Shown one piece after another: positions 42,491 to 52,500 of a DNA stretch of 64,000 bases. The first letter of the stretch is position 1, and every line of letters begins with the position of its first letter. The notes under the pieces are model-generated. The model did not search any database. It saw only the letters and a list, made by a program, of their open reading frames with translations, and was not told where the DNA came from. Where the stretch lies: NCBI RefSeq assembly GCF_001187785.1, contig NZ_CP012154.1, positions 2,846,501-2,910,500 on the forward strand, given 5' to 3'. This DNA is from Wenzhouxiangella marina. GTDB lineage: Bacteria; Pseudomonadota; Gammaproteobacteria; Xanthomonadales; Wenzhouxiangellaceae. A program made the position numbers and the translations under genes.

Positions 42491-43093
42491 TCAGTCTCCA
42501 GCCCCGACGTGCTTGCCGCCGGTCCAGCCGCCCTGCCGGAGCAGGCGGTCGCCCAGCTGGCGCGGAGCCTCTTCGAGATCGGTGGCCATCGAGTCGTTCC
42601 AGCGATTCAGGAAACCGTACAGGCAGACCGCGCCGAGGAGCTCGACGATCTGCTCCTCGCTCCAGTGCTTTTTCAGGCGAGCCATCAGCGCCTCGTCGAC
42701 GGAATTCGGGACGCTGCCGGCGGCCAGGGCAAAATCCAGCGCCGCCCGTTCGGCTTCGCTATAGAGCTCACTGGTCTGGTATTCCCAGATCGCATCGACC
42801 TTGTCCTGCGCCACACCGCTGATGCCGGCGGCAATCAGGGAGTGGGCCTCGCAGTACTGGCAACCGGCCGCACGGCTGGAAAAATGAGCCAGCAGGCGTT
42901 TGAAACCGGGCTCGACGCTGCCTTCCGGATCCATAACGGCCGCCGTCAGCTCGCCGAAGGCACGCACGATGGCCGGCCGGCGCTGCATGGTCAGAAGGGA
43001 GTTGGGCACGAAGCCCAGGATGGATTCGAAGTGGCGGAAGGTGTCGGCCAGTTCCGGGGTGGTCTCGGGGGCCAGCGGCTCGATGTGTGCCAT
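42491..43093 (-). CDS. Carboxymuconolactone decarboxylase/AhpD-like family protein
   Basis: A 200-residue all-helical protein of the CMD family. The AhpD-type active site is visible as AAGCQYCEAHSLIAA (about residues 79-93; CxxC pair and downstream His), preceded by an E-x-G-FKRLLAHFSS helix. Family members are peroxidase or disulfide-linked reductases, but the substrate is unknown. I chose ATG 43093, which starts MAHIEPLAP as in relatives, over an upstream in-frame start at 43153. Confidence 0.8.
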   Translation of the reverse strand: MAHIEPLAPETTPELADTFRHFESILGFVPNSLLTMQRRPAIVRAFGELTAAVMDPEGSVEPGFKRLLAHFSSRAAGCQYCEAHSLIAAGISGVAQDKVDAIWEYQTSELYSEAERAALDFALAAGSVPNSVDEALMARLKKHWSEEQIVELLGAVCLYGFLNRWNDSMATDLEEAPRQLGDRLLRQGGWTGGKHVGAGD

Positions 43094-43229
43094 GGTTGCT
43101 CGATCTCCTGGATGCAAACGGCCAAGGATCGGAGATATCCCGGGCGAGTTCAAGCGGTGGGACTAGTAACACGGGGGCGAGAGCGAGCAATCTGAGATAA
43201 TCCGGGCTGGCGAAGAAACGGAGATTTCG

Positions 43230-43724
43230 ATGCTCATCGACCTGCTTGTCGTGCTCGGCTGGGTGCTGGCGGTGCTGCTGGTGCTGATCGGTCTGGCCGG
43301 GATCATCCTGCCCGCCCTGCCGGGCGTGCCCGTGATCCTGTTCGGCCTGGTGCTGATGGCCTGGCTCGACGGATTTGCCAGCGTCGGGCTCGCCACCCTG
43401 CTGGGCCTGGGCTTCCTGGCCGTGCTTTCGGTGATCATCGACTTTCTGGCCACCGCCGAAGGCGCGCGGCGTTTCGGCGCCGGGCGGCACGCCATCCTCG
43501 GCGCCACCCTGGGCCTGCTGGTCGGCATCTTCTTCGGACTCCCCGGCATCCTTCTGGGGCCCTTCGTCGGCGCCATGCTGGGCCACATGGCCAGCAAGGC
43601 CAATCTCGATGCCTCGATGCGTGCCGGCGTCGGCGCCACGATCGGGGTGGTCGTCGGCACCGTGGCCAAGGGCATCATCGCAGCGGTGATGCTGGTCTGG
43701 TTCGTGCTGGCATGGTGGTTCTGA
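43230..43724 (+). CDS. DUF456 family membrane protein
   Basis: A 164-residue, glycine-rich integral membrane protein with about five hydrophobic helices. GLAGIILPALPGVPVILFGLVLMAW near the start and FFGLPGILLGPFVGAMLGHM in the middle are the DUF456 signatures. The function of the family is not known. It is a single gene preceded by an AACGGAG site and followed by REP array 7. Confidence 0.82.
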   Translation: MLIDLLVVLGWVLAVLLVLIGLAGIILPALPGVPVILFGLVLMAWLDGFASVGLATLLGLGFLAVLSVIIDFLATAEGARRFGAGRHAILGATLGLLVGIFFGLPGILLGPFVGAMLGHMASKANLDASMRAGVGATIGVVVGTVAKGIIAAVMLVWFVLAWWF

Positions 43725-43759
43725 GCGCCGTGGCTACTTGAGCGCATCGATCTGGGGAT

Positions 43760-43950
43760 GAGGGTTGCGTCGGGTTGACGGAGATTCTTGAGGCATGGAC
43801 CGTCGGGCGCACGCGCGGGCGGTCTCCGGCGCGGCGCTTCTGGCCCGCGGCCAACCGCACCACGCCTCCAACCTGCGCTGGCCCGACCTACGTTCCGGGT
43901 GTCGATCGGAGGCCCATCTCGCGGAGATCTCCGGCAACCCGAAGAGGGGT
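43760..43950. repeat. REP array 7, between the DUF456 gene and rbfA
   Basis: Between convergent genes lies a short array: the CGTCGGGTTGACGGAGAT flanking box (about 43768-43786), the expanded REP (43802-43891), and decayed flank containing ATCTCCGGCAACCCGA (about 43927). No compact REP is intact here. Confidence 0.75.
43802..43891 (-). repeat. Expanded 90-nt REP, copy 6
   Basis: Same core orientation as copies 3 and 4, more than 20 kb away from them, with only scattered differences (for example a C in the inner loop: TGGCC-CGC-GGCCA). The copy shows that the 90-nt form travels as a unit, independent of the large arrays. Confidence 0.8.
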
Positions 43951-44298
43951 TCAGCGCGGCTTGCGGGAGGCGGCCAGCAGTTGCTCGATGCGCTGGCCGG
44001 TTTCCGATGAGGTGTCGTGCAGGAATTTGAGGCTGGGCGTCAGGCGCAGGCGGATGCGTTTGCCCAGCTCGTGCCGGACCTGGCCGGCGTGTTCGTTGAG
44101 GAAGGCCACGATTTCCGGGGCCTGCTCGATCTCGAGCACGGCCACGTAGACCTTGCAGTGACTGAGGTCGCGAGCGACCTCGACGTCGGTGATGCTGATC
44201 AGTCCGCGCGGGATGTCGTACTCGAATTCGTGCTGAACGATATCGGCCAGCTCGCGACGGAGCAGGCCGGCCACTCGTTCTGCGCGGGCGACGCTCAT
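43951..44298 (-). CDS. rbfA: Ribosome-binding factor A
   Basis: A 115-residue RbfA: KH-like fold with RAERVAGLLRRELADIVQHE at the start and IRLRLTPSLKFLHDTSSETGQRIEQLL at the end. It matures the 5' end region of 16S rRNA in the 30S subunit. The ATG at 44298 overlaps the infB stop region by 1 nt, so infB-rbfA is translationally coupled. truB, the usual next gene, is absent; the operon ends here with REP array 7 downstream. Confidence 0.93.
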   Translation of the reverse strand: MSVARAERVAGLLRRELADIVQHEFEYDIPRGLISITDVEVARDLSHCKVYVAVLEIEQAPEIVAFLNEHAGQVRHELGKRIRLRLTPSLKFLHDTSSETGQRIEQLLAASRKPR

Positions 44299-46874
44299 CA
44301 GTCGAGGGTTCGCTGCACTTCGACCCGCTCGAAGCACTCGATCTGGTCGTTCGGCTTGACGTCGTTGTACTGCTTCACGCCGATGCCGCATTCGGTACCG
44401 GCCTGCACTTCCTTGACGTCATCCTTGAAGCGACGCAGGGACTCGAGCTCGCCCTCGAAGATGACGACGTTGTCGCGCAGGACGCGGATCGGGTTGTCGC
44501 GCTTGACCACGCCTTCGACCACCAGACAGCCGGCGATGGCACCCAGCTTGGAGGAGCGGAACACGTCCTTGACCTCGGCCAGGCCGATGATCTGTTCCTT
44601 GACCTCGGTACCGAGCAGACCGCTGATGGCCTTCTTGACGTCATCGATGGCGTCGTAGATCACGCTGTAGTAGTTCAGATCCAGATCGGCTTCCTGGATG
44701 ATCTTGCGCGCCGAAGCGTCGGCACGCACGTTGAAGCCGATGATGATCGCACCGGAAGCCTGAGCCAGGCTGGCGTCCGATTCGGTGATCCCACCGACGC
44801 CGGAAGCCACCACGTTGACCTTGATCTCGTCGGTGGACAGGCGCGTCAGCGCATCGCGCAGGGCTTCGACCGAGCCCTGGACGTCGGCCTTGATGACCAG
44901 GTTGACGTTCTGGATCTCGCCCGTGCCGCCCTCGCTCATCTGGTCGAACAGGTTCTGCAGCTTGGCGGCCTGCTTTTCGGCCAGGCGGCCCTCGCGTGCA
45001 GACTGCTTGCGCTGATCGGCGGCTTCGCGCGCCTTGCGCTCGTCGGCCACCGCCAGCACGTCGTCACCGGCATTCGGCACGCCGGACAGACCCAGCACCT
45101 CGGCCGGGATCGACGGGCCGGCCTCGTCGATGGGCTGACCGTTCTCGTCGAACATGGCGCGAACGCGACCGTATTCGGTGCCGGCCAGAATCATGTCACC
45201 ACGCTTGAGCGTGCCGTCCTGAACCAGGATCGTCGCCACCGGGCCACGGCCCTTGTCGAGGGCGGACTCGACGACCACGCCGCGGCAGCGGCGCTCCGGC
45301 ACGGCCTTGAGTTCGAGCACTTCGGCCTGGACGAGCACGGCGTCGAGCAGGGCGTCGATGCCTTCCCCGGTCAGCGCGGACACGGGCACGAAGATCTCTT
45401 CGCCACCCCAGTCCTCGGGAACCACTTCCTCGGCCGCCAGCTCGGACTTGACCCGATCGGGATCGGCGTCCGGCTTGTCGATCTTGTTCACGGCCACGAT
45501 CAGCGGTACACCGGCGGCGCGGGCATGCTGGATGGCTTCCTTGGTTTGCGGCATCACGCCGTCATCGGCGGCCACCACCAGGATGACGATGTCCGTCGCC
45601 TGGGCGCCGCGAGCACGCATCGAGGTGAAGGCAGCGTGGCCCGGCGTGTCGAGGAAGGTGACCACACCGTTGTCGGTTTCGACATGGTAGGCACCGATGT
45701 GCTGGGTAATGCCACCTTCTTCGCCGGCGGCCACCTTGGCGCGGCGGATGTAGTCGAGCAGCGAGGTCTTGCCGTGGTCGACGTGACCCATCACGGTCAC
45801 CACCGGCGGACGGGTGATTTCCTCACCGGCATCGGAGTCGTCGGCCGCGACCAGTTCCTGCTCGATGTCCTGCGCCTGGGCAGCGCGGGCCTCGTGACCC
45901 AACTCCTCGACCACCAGGATGGCGGTTTCCTGATCCAGGGCCTGGTTGATGGTGACCATCGAGCCCATGTTCATCAGGGCCTTGATCAACTCACCGGCCT
46001 TGACGGCCAGCAGCTTGGCGAGCTCGCCAACGGTAATCGTTTCCGGAATGTCGACGACCCGCACGACCGGCGCCGTCGGTTTCTGGAAGCCATGCTCCGT
46101 CGGCTGGGTGCTGACGCGGCCCTTGCGCTTGGGCTTGCGACGCTTGCTCTTCGGTGTGACGTGCAGTTCTTCGCGGCCGTAACGGGTCTTGGAATCCCCG
46201 GCACCCGGGCGCTCCTTGCCGCCGCCACCGCGACGCTTGCGTTCGGCTTCGCGCTCGGCGGCCTGGCGGGCCACCTTGGCCTCGACGCGGGCCTGAGCTT
46301 CCGCCAGCGCGCGCTGCTTTTCTTCTTCCTTGCGACGCTCTTCGGCTTCGGCTTCCATGCGGGCGCGCTCTTCGGCCTCGGCCTTCTCGCGCTCTTCGGC
46401 TTCCTGCTTGCGACGCTCGGCTTCCTCGCGCTCGGCCTGTTCGGCCTGTTCGCGAGCCAGGCGCGCCTCTTCCAGCGCCCGCGCTGCTTCCTCGCGCTCG
46501 GCATCGGAGATTTCCTGCTCGGCGATGGCGCCGCGCTTGACGTAGGTGCGCTTCTTGCGCACTTCGACGTTGACCGTGCGCGACGGGGCCGCGCCGCGCG
46601 AACGGGGGCCTCGGCCGGCACCGCCGGCAGGCACCTTGAGTTCGCTCACGGTCTTGCGCTTCAGGGTGACCTTGCGCGGACCGCTGGAGTCTTCGCTGGT
46701 CTCGCCCTTGCCGTGGCTGGTGCGCAGATAGGCGAGCAGCTTCTTCTTGTCCTCATTGGTCACCGCCGCCGATGGATCATCGACCTTGATCCCGGCGTCG
46801 TTCAGCTGGGTAATCAGGCGATCGGGGGTCACGCCCAGTACTTCAGCCAGTTGTGAAACGGTGACTTGCGACAT
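44298..46874 (-). CDS. infB: Translation initiation factor IF-2
   Basis: An 858-residue IF-2. There is an N-terminal IF2_N domain ([12 protein letters not shown]), a long charged Glu/Arg/Ala-rich linker (about 100-260), a second IF2_N-like module at about 275-330, and the G domain. The G domain shows [16 protein letters not shown] (about 362), DTPGHAAF and [10 protein letters not shown], then domains II-IV with the initiator-tRNA-binding C2. Start: ATG 46874 is preferred over the adjacent GTG at 46877; AGGA lies 9 nt upstream. It follows nusA by 37 nt. Confidence 0.95.
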   Translation of the reverse strand: MSQVTVSQLAEVLGVTPDRLITQLNDAGIKVDDPSAAVTNEDKKKLLAYLRTSHGKGETSEDSSGPRKVTLKRKTVSELKVPAGGAGRGPRSRGAAPSRTVNVEVRKKRTYVKRGAIAEQEISDAEREEAARALEEARLAREQAEQAEREEAERRKQEAEEREKAEAEERARMEAEAEERRKEEEKQRALAEAQARVEAKVARQAAEREAERKRRGGGGKERPGAGDSKTRYGREELHVTPKSKRRKPKRKGRVSTQPTEHGFQKPTAPVVRVVDIPETITVGELAKLLAVKAGELIKALMNMGSMVTINQALDQETAILVVEELGHEARAAQAQDIEQELVAADDSDAGEEITRPPVVTVMGHVDHGKTSLLDYIRRAKVAAGEEGGITQHIGAYHVETDNGVVTFLDTPGHAAFTSMRARGAQATDIVILVVAADDGVMPQTKEAIQHARAAGVPLIVAVNKIDKPDADPDRVKSELAAEEVVPEDWGGEEIFVPVSALTGEGIDALLDAVLVQAEVLELKAVPERRCRGVVVESALDKGRGPVATILVQDGTLKRGDMILAGTEYGRVRAMFDENGQPIDEAGPSIPAEVLGLSGVPNAGDDVLAVADERKAREAADQRKQSAREGRLAEKQAAKLQNLFDQMSEGGTGEIQNVNLVIKADVQGSVEALRDALTRLSTDEIKVNVVASGVGGITESDASLAQASGAIIIGFNVRADASARKIIQEADLDLNYYSVIYDAIDDVKKAISGLLGTEVKEQIIGLAEVKDVFRSSKLGAIAGCLVVEGVVKRDNPIRVLRDNVVIFEGELESLRRFKDDVKEVQAGTECGIGVKQYNDVKPNDQIECFERVEVQRTLD

Positions 46875-46911
46875 CACATCAATCCTATTGCTTTGGCGGT
46901 TTTAACTACGC

Positions 46912-48420
46912 TTACTCTTCGTCGAACCAGTGCGCACGAGCCTTCATGATCAGCTCGGCAGCCTGCTCCGGCTCCAGACCCTTCACATCCTCCAGCTCGT
47001 CGACCGCGCACTCGGCGAGATCGTCACGGGTGCGGATGCCCTGCTCGGCCAGTCGGAAGGCAATCGCTTCGGTCATGCCCTCCAGGTCCAGCAGGTCCTG
47101 CTCCGGGCGGTGTTCTTCGAGCTGCTCTTCCGAGGCGATCATCTGGGTCAGCAGGGCGTCACGAGCGCGCTGGCGCAACTCGGCGACGATGCCTTCGTCG
47201 AACTCCTCGATGGCCAGCAGCTCGGCCTCGGGCACATAGGCCACTTCTTCGATGTTGGTGAAACCTTCCTGCACCAGGATGCCGGCCAGCTCTTCATCCA
47301 CATCGAGCTTCTGCATGAACATCTCGAGGACCTGCCGGGCTTCGCTTTCGCTCTTGGCCTCGGCTTCCTCGACGGTCATCACGTTCAGGGTCCAGCCGGT
47401 CAGCTCGGCCGCCAGACGCACGTTCTGGCCGCCGCGGCCGATGGCCTGCGACAGGTTGTCTTCCTCGACGGCGATGTCCATGCTCTTCGAATCTTCATCG
47501 ACCACGATCGACGAGACTTCCGCAGGCGCCATCGCGTTGATGACGAACTGCGCCGGGTTCTCGTCCCAGAGGATGATGTCGATGCGCTCTCCGGCCAGCT
47601 CGTTGGAGACGGCCTGGACGCGCGATCCCCGCATGCCGACGCAGGCGCCGATCGGGTCGGTGCGATCGTCGAGAGCGTGCACGGCGATCTTGGCGCGGCG
47701 GCCGGGATCGCGGGCGGCGCCCTTGATCTCGATCAGCTCCTGGCCGATCTCCGGCACTTCGAGCTTGAACAACTCGATCAGGAATTCCGGCATCGTGCGG
47801 CTGACGAACAGCTGCGGACCGCGCTGGTCGGGGCGGACTTCGTACAGGTAACCGCGCAGGCGATCGTGCATGCGCGCGTTCTCGCCCGGGATCGTGTGCC
47901 GGGAAGGAATGTAGGCGCGGGCGTTCTCACCGAGGTCGAGCACGATGCCGCCGCGCTCCATGCGCTCGATCTTGCCGTGCACCAGTTCGCCGACGCGATC
48001 CTTGTAGGCTTCGACGACCTGCTCGCGCTCGGCCTGACGAACACGCTGGACGATCACCTGCTTGGCCGCCTGGGCGGCGATACGACCGAACTCGGGGGGC
48101 TCCATCGACTCTTCGATGTAATCACCGACTTCCAGATCGGCATCGTGTTCGCGGGCATCGCTCAGGCGAATCTGATGCGCCTCGTCCTCGAACTCGAACT
48201 CTTCGCCGTCTTCGTCAGGCACCACTTCCCAACGCCGAAAAGCCTCGTAGTCGCCGGTGTCGCGATCGATCGCCACACGCACATCGATGTCTTCCGGGTG
48301 CCGACGCTTGGCCGCGGAGGCCAATGCCGCCTCGATCGCTTCGAAAATGATCTCGCGATCGAGACCCTTCTCGTTGGACACCGCTTCGGCGACCTGCAGT
48401 ATTTCCTTGCCCTTGTTCAT
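46912..48420 (-). CDS. nusA: Transcription termination/antitermination protein NusA
   Basis: A 502-residue NusA: N-terminal RNAP-binding domain ([14 protein letters not shown]), S1 domain (about 130-200, [24 protein letters not shown]), KH1/KH2 (about 205-345, [26 protein letters not shown] and [17 protein letters not shown]), and two acidic C-terminal helix-hairpin repeats (about 360-500) as in gammaproteobacteria. ATG 48420 is chosen over an upstream frame extension. It follows rimP in the usual order, with a 53-nt gap. Confidence 0.95.
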   Translation of the reverse strand: MNKGKEILQVAEAVSNEKGLDREIIFEAIEAALASAAKRRHPEDIDVRVAIDRDTGDYEAFRRWEVVPDEDGEEFEFEDEAHQIRLSDAREHDADLEVGDYIEESMEPPEFGRIAAQAAKQVIVQRVRQAEREQVVEAYKDRVGELVHGKIERMERGGIVLDLGENARAYIPSRHTIPGENARMHDRLRGYLYEVRPDQRGPQLFVSRTMPEFLIELFKLEVPEIGQELIEIKGAARDPGRRAKIAVHALDDRTDPIGACVGMRGSRVQAVSNELAGERIDIILWDENPAQFVINAMAPAEVSSIVVDEDSKSMDIAVEEDNLSQAIGRGGQNVRLAAELTGWTLNVMTVEEAEAKSESEARQVLEMFMQKLDVDEELAGILVQEGFTNIEEVAYVPEAELLAIEEFDEGIVAELRQRARDALLTQMIASEEQLEEHRPEQDLLDLEGMTEAIAFRLAEQGIRTRDDLAECAVDELEDVKGLEPEQAAELIMKARAHWFDEE

Positions 48421-48473
48421 CTTTGAAGCTTTCCGCTGATTCAGTCCATCGACCGGCCGTGCCGGCCTCCGTT

Positions 48474-48959
48474 TCAATCCTTGCCGTCGCCCGCGAACAG
48501 CGCGTCCAGATCGGGCGCGAGGCGAGCCTTGTCCATGGCATTCACGTCGAGCGACCATTCCGTGCCCTCGACCTCGAGGCGAACCGTGTCTCCGTCGACA
48601 CCGAGAATGGTGCCCTTGAAGCGCCGCCGGCCGTCGACCGGCGCGTGCATCTGGACCTTGGCCTGTTCGCCGACGAAGCGCGAGAACTGCTCGGCAGTGA
48701 ACAATGGCCGTTCAACGCCCGGCGAAGACACTTCCAGCGTGAACTGGCCGGAGATCGGCTCTTCGACGTCGAGCAGGGCGGACACTTCGCGGCTGACGGT
48801 CTCGCAGTCATCCAGGTCGATGCCCTTCTCGGGCTGATCGATGTAGATGCGCAGCACCCGGTTCTTCGGGTTGGAAGAGTACTCCAGCCCGACGAACTCG
48901 TAGCCGAGATCCTCGACCACGGGTGCCAGCAATGCTTCGATCCGATCCTGGGCGGCCAT
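48474..48959 (-). CDS. rimP: Ribosome maturation factor RimP
   Basis: A 161-residue RimP: N-terminal alpha/beta domain (LVAPVVEDLGYEFVGLEY-like, then LRIYIDQPEKGIDLDDCETVSREVSALLD), the SSPGVERPLFTAEQFSRFVG motif and an SH3-like C-terminal domain. It assists 30S assembly. ATG 48959 is chosen; a longer open frame upstream runs through the terminator and the tRNA. A terminator between the tRNA and rimP suggests partial read-through from the tRNA promoter. Confidence 0.93.
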   Translation of the reverse strand: MAAQDRIEALLAPVVEDLGYEFVGLEYSSNPKNRVLRIYIDQPEKGIDLDDCETVSREVSALLDVEEPISGQFTLEVSSPGVERPLFTAEQFSRFVGEQAKVQMHAPVDGRRRFKGTILGVDGDTVRLEVEGTEWSLDVNAMDKARLAPDLDALFAGDGKD

Positions 48960-49024
48960 CTGTCCTCGCTCATCCGTCGGTGGGCGCGTCCGACGGAGCA
49001 GGCCGGGCGCGACCCTTGAAAACG

Positions 49025-49052
49025 AAAAAAGCCCCTTTGACCAGGGGCTTTT
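49025..49052 (-). terminator. Terminator between initiator tRNA and rimP
   Basis: GCCCC (49031-49035) pairs with GGGGC (49044-49048) and is flanked by six A residues on the left, which are six T residues in the minus-strand transcript. AAAAGCCCC/GGGGCTTTT gives a stem usable on both strands. It lies 18 nt after the tRNA 3' end. Confidence 0.8.
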
Positions 49053-49070
49053 CTCTTGTTCTCGAAAACC

Positions 49071-49147
49071 TGGTAGCGGGGGCAGGATTCGAACCTGCGA
49101 CCTTCGGGTTATGAGCCCGACGAGCTGCCAGACTGCTCCACCCCGCA
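49071..49147 (-). tRNA. metY-like: Initiator tRNA-fMet (anticodon CAT)
   Basis: A 77-nt tRNA with encoded CCA. The anticodon loop is CTCATAA on a stem with three consecutive G-C pairs (GGG/CCC), the initiator hallmark. The D arm and the T loop (TTCGAAT) are regular. The 1:72 position is T:T, that is U1-U72, unpaired as required of initiators but differing from the usual C1-A72. The location upstream of rimP-nusA-infB matches enteric metY. Confidence 0.93.
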
Positions 49148-49159
49148 ATCGAGCTGCAT

Positions 49160-49188
49160 AGTATAGGCAGAGCCTCGAAAGAGGTCAA
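49160..49188 (-). promoter_or_regulatory. Sigma-70 promoter of the tRNA-fMet/rimP-nusA-infB-rbfA operon
   Basis: On the minus strand TTGACC (49183-49188) and TATACT (49160-49165) are spaced 17 nt apart. The -10 box ends 12 nt before the mature 5' end of the tRNA, so the transcript start lies a few nt upstream of it. Confidence 0.85.
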
Positions 49189-49304
49189 CCGCGATTGCAA
49201 AAAAAGCATGTAATTCCCCCACGCCCTGCCCTGGACAAGGATGCAGGCCACACGATGATCCGGTTATCCTGCCGGCCTTGCTCATTTCACGGTACTGCAG
49301 ACTC

Positions 49305-51659
49305 ATGAAACGATTGCTCGCAACCCTGCTGCTCCTGGCTGGCCCCGTTCTGGCCCTGGCCCAGACGCCCGACCTCCGTCAGATCATGGCCGACCCCGAG
49401 TGGATCGGGCCGCCCGTCGAAGCCGCCTGGTGGCAGCTCGACGGCTCTGGCATCGTCTACCGCGTCGAGCGTCAGGGCGCCGACGTCAGCGATCTCCGCC
49501 TGATCGACCTGGACGCCAACCGCGATCGTCTGCTCGATTACGCCGATCACGCGGGCATCGACGGCGCCGAGCCGGTGTTCCACGCCGCCTCGGGTCGCGC
49601 CGTGTTCGTTCGCAACGGCAATCTGTTTCTCCACGAACCCGGAGCCGAGGGCCCGAGGCAGCTGACCGCCGACGGACAGAACGACTCGCAGCCCGGCTTC
49701 AGCGCCGACGGCCAGCGCATTCGCTTCCTGCGGGGCGCCAACTGGTACCTGCACGATCTCGACAGCGGCCTGTCGGCGCCGGTAGCGGACCTGCGCTTCG
49801 AGGAGGATCCGGACAAGGCGTCCGATGATTCCCTGACCCAGATGCAGCTGCGGCTCTTTTCCAGCCTGAGCGAGGACGTCGAGCGCGACCGCGTGGAACG
49901 GCAGGAAGCCCGCCGGGCGGCCGCCGAGGACCCGACGCGTGGCCCCGCCCCCTGGTACCTGGGCGGGACCCTGTCACCGGTGGCCTCCAGCCTGTCCCCC
50001 GATGGCCGCTGGCTGCTGCTGGTCACGCAGCCGGCCGGCTACGACGACGGGCGCGACGGCCAGATGCCGCACTACGTGACCGTCGACGGCTACATCGAGG
50101 TCGAGACCGTGCGCACGCGCGTCGGGCGCAAGGCCCCGGCACCCCACCGCCTGTGGATGCTCGATCTGGAGAACCGGGAGATCGAAGAGCTCGACCTGAG
50201 CGCCCTGCCCGGCATCGATCAGGACCCGCTGGCCGAACTGAAGGCCGAGCAGGGCATCGAGCCCCACGACGCCGACAACCCGAGGCCCGTGCGCATCGCC
50301 GGCCTTCAGTGGCAGCCTACCGGGGAGCGCGTGGCCATCCAGCTCCGGGCCATCGACAACAAGGACCGCTGGCTGGCCACGGTGCGACCCGAAGCAGGCG
50401 AACTCAATCCCCGTCATCGCCTGACGGACGAGGCCTGGATCAACTGGAATTTCAACGAGTTCGGCTGGATCGGCGAGCACGATGAACTGTGGCTGCTGTC
50501 CGAGGAAAGCGGTTACAGCCATCTCTATCGTGTCGACGCCGACCAGGGCGAAGCCGTGGCGCTGACGGCCGGCGACTTCGAAGTCATGGACCCGGTCTGG
50601 CGCCACGATGGGGAGCGGGTCTGGATGCTGTCGAACCGCAGCCACCCGACCGAGTACGACCTCTATCGCCTCGACCTGGCCGATGGCGAACTGGAGCGAC
50701 TGAGCCAGCATCGCGGCATCGAGTCCTTCCAGGTCCTGCCCGGCCACGGCGAGATCCTGGTCCGCTTCTCCGAGTCCTACCTGCCGCCGCAGGTCGGCCT
50801 GCTGCCGGCCGACGGCGGTGAGATCGAACGCCTGACCGACACACGCAGCGAGGCCTTCCGGGCGATCGAATGGCGGATGCCGGAAATCGTCGGCGTCGAG
50901 TCCAGCCACGGCGCCGGCACCATCTGGGCCAAGTTCTACCCGGCCCGCACGCCGACGCCGGAAGGAGGACATCCGGTCGTGTTGTTCGTCCACGGCGCCG
51001 GCTACCTGCAGAACACCTGGCAGCGTTACCCGAACTACTTCCGCGAGCAGATGTTCCACAACCTGCTGACCGAGCGGGGCTACCACGTTCTGGACATGGA
51101 TTTCCGGGCCAGCGAAGGCTACGGACGCGACTGGCGCACGGCCATTTACCGTCAGATGGGCACGCCCGAGCTGGAGGACCTGATCGACGGCGTGAACTGG
51201 CTGGTCGCCAATCATGACGCCAACCCGGAACGCGTCGGCCTGTACGGCGGCTCCTACGGAGGCTTCATGACCTTCATGGCCATGTTCCGCGCTCCCGAGG
51301 TCTTCCAGGCCGGCGCGGCGCTGCGTCCGGTCAGCGACTGGGCGCATTACAACCATTTCTACACCTCGAACATCCTCAACACGCCCGACGTCGACCCGGA
51401 CGCCTACAGCCGTTCTTCGCCGATCGAGTTCGCCGAAGGCCTGGAAGGCCGACTGCTGATGACCCATGGCATGCTCGATGACAATGTCTTCTACCAGGAC
51501 GTGGTGCGCCTGGCCCAGCGGCTCATCGACCTGGAAAAGGACGGCTGGGAGCTGGCCTCCTACCCGCTGGAGCGGCACGGATTTCGCCGTCCGACCAGCT
51601 GGCGCGACCAGTATCAGCGTATCCTGACCCTGTTCGAAACCACCATCGGGGAGGAATGA
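49305..51659 (+). CDS. Secreted S9-family serine peptidase (dipeptidyl peptidase IV-like)
   Basis: A 784-residue protein: signal peptide about 1-20 (LLLLAGPVLALAQ), a beta-propeller at about 35-520 (DPP IV N-terminal type), and an alpha/beta-hydrolase domain. The catalytic Ser lies in YGGSYGGF (about Ser650), the Asp in HGMLDDNVF (about 725) and the His in LERHGFRRP (about 758). Such periplasmic exopeptidases release N-terminal X-Pro or other dipeptides in amino-acid-scavenging bacteria. ATG 49305 is chosen since the signal peptide begins MKRLL. An SDR gene follows after 6 nt. Confidence 0.88.
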   Translation: MKRLLATLLLLAGPVLALAQTPDLRQIMADPEWIGPPVEAAWWQLDGSGIVYRVERQGADVSDLRLIDLDANRDRLLDYADHAGIDGAEPVFHAASGRAVFVRNGNLFLHEPGAEGPRQLTADGQNDSQPGFSADGQRIRFLRGANWYLHDLDSGLSAPVADLRFEEDPDKASDDSLTQMQLRLFSSLSEDVERDRVERQEARRAAAEDPTRGPAPWYLGGTLSPVASSLSPDGRWLLLVTQPAGYDDGRDGQMPHYVTVDGYIEVETVRTRVGRKAPAPHRLWMLDLENREIEELDLSALPGIDQDPLAELKAEQGIEPHDADNPRPVRIAGLQWQPTGERVAIQLRAIDNKDRWLATVRPEAGELNPRHRLTDEAWINWNFNEFGWIGEHDELWLLSEESGYSHLYRVDADQGEAVALTAGDFEVMDPVWRHDGERVWMLSNRSHPTEYDLYRLDLADGELERLSQHRGIESFQVLPGHGEILVRFSESYLPPQVGLLPADGGEIERLTDTRSEAFRAIEWRMPEIVGVESSHGAGTIWAKFYPARTPTPEGGHPVVLFVHGAGYLQNTWQRYPNYFREQMFHNLLTERGYHVLDMDFRASEGYGRDWRTAIYRQMGTPELEDLIDGVNWLVANHDANPERVGLYGGSYGGFMTFMAMFRAPEVFQAGAALRPVSDWAHYNHFYTSNILNTPDVDPDAYSRSSPIEFAEGLEGRLLMTHGMLDDNVFYQDVVRLAQRLIDLEKDGWELASYPLERHGFRRPTSWRDQYQRILTLFETTIGEE

Positions 51660-51665
51660 TCCGAC

Positions 51666-52379
51666 ATGAACGTGTTCATCACGGGCAACAGCAGCGGCCT
51701 GGGTCTGGCCCTGACCGAAGCCCTGCTCGAACAGGACGCCACGGTCTGGGGCATGAGCCGACGGGGCTGTTCGCTCAAGTCGCGCTACGAAGATGCCTTG
51801 CGCGACCGGCGCCAGGACCTCGGCAACCTGAAGCAACTCGACGACGGGCTGCAGGCCCTGCTGTCGGACTGCCTGCGCCTCGACCTGGTGGTCCTCAACG
51901 CCGGCATCCTGGGACGCATCCAGGAGATCTCCCACACCGATGTGCATGACCTCGAGCACATGATGCGCGTCAACGTCTGGGCCAACAAGATGATCCTCGA
52001 CTGGTTGATCGAGCAGCAGATTCCCGTCGACCAGGTGATCGCGATCTCCTCAGGCGCCGCCGTCAACATGAACTACGGCTGGGGCGGCTATTCGATGTCG
52101 AAGGCCGCGCTGAACAATCTGATGCAGCTCTACGCACCGGAAATGCCGGACACGCACCTGCTGGCCTATGCGCCCGGCCTGATCGACACGGGCATGCAGG
52201 ACTATCTCTGCGGCGAGGTCGACAGCGAGGAATTCCCGTCGGTACAGAAGCTGAAGGACGCGCGCGGCACCGAGGCCATGCCCTCACCGAAGGACGCGGC
52301 CTCACGCCTGCTCGAGTTGCTCGGCGATCTTCGGGAGAACCACGAATCCGGAAGCTTCGTCGACGTCCGGCAGCTCTGA
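51666..52379 (+). CDS. Short-chain dehydrogenase/reductase
   Basis: A 237-residue classical SDR. The cofactor motif is TGNSSGLG (about 6-13), LNAGILG is the NAG motif (about 78-84), and the catalytic Ser and YSMSK (about 140-144) are in place. The substrate is unknown. It lies 6 nt after the S9 peptidase gene with no own promoter visible, and ends 47 nt before a strong terminator. Confidence 0.85.
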   Translation: MNVFITGNSSGLGLALTEALLEQDATVWGMSRRGCSLKSRYEDALRDRRQDLGNLKQLDDGLQALLSDCLRLDLVVLNAGILGRIQEISHTDVHDLEHMMRVNVWANKMILDWLIEQQIPVDQVIAISSGAAVNMNYGWGGYSMSKAALNNLMQLYAPEMPDTHLLAYAPGLIDTGMQDYLCGEVDSEEFPSVQKLKDARGTEAMPSPKDAASRLLELLGDLRENHESGSFVDVRQL

Positions 52380-52426
52380 GCCGTCATCCCGGGCGTGGCC
52401 GACCAGCCGAACGCGGAATGTTTGCG

Positions 52427-52456
52427 ACGCCCTGGCCGGTTCCAGGGCGTTTTTTC
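52427..52456 (+). terminator. Rho-independent terminator after the SDR gene
   Basis: A perfect 9-bp stem ACGCCCTGG (52427-52435) with CCAGGGCGT (52442-52450), 6-nt loop, then TTTTT. It closes the S9 peptidase-SDR transcription unit. Confidence 0.93.
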
Positions 52457-52500
52457 GTAGCAAGGGTCTGAAACCAAGTATCCACTTCGGAGTAGTCACC

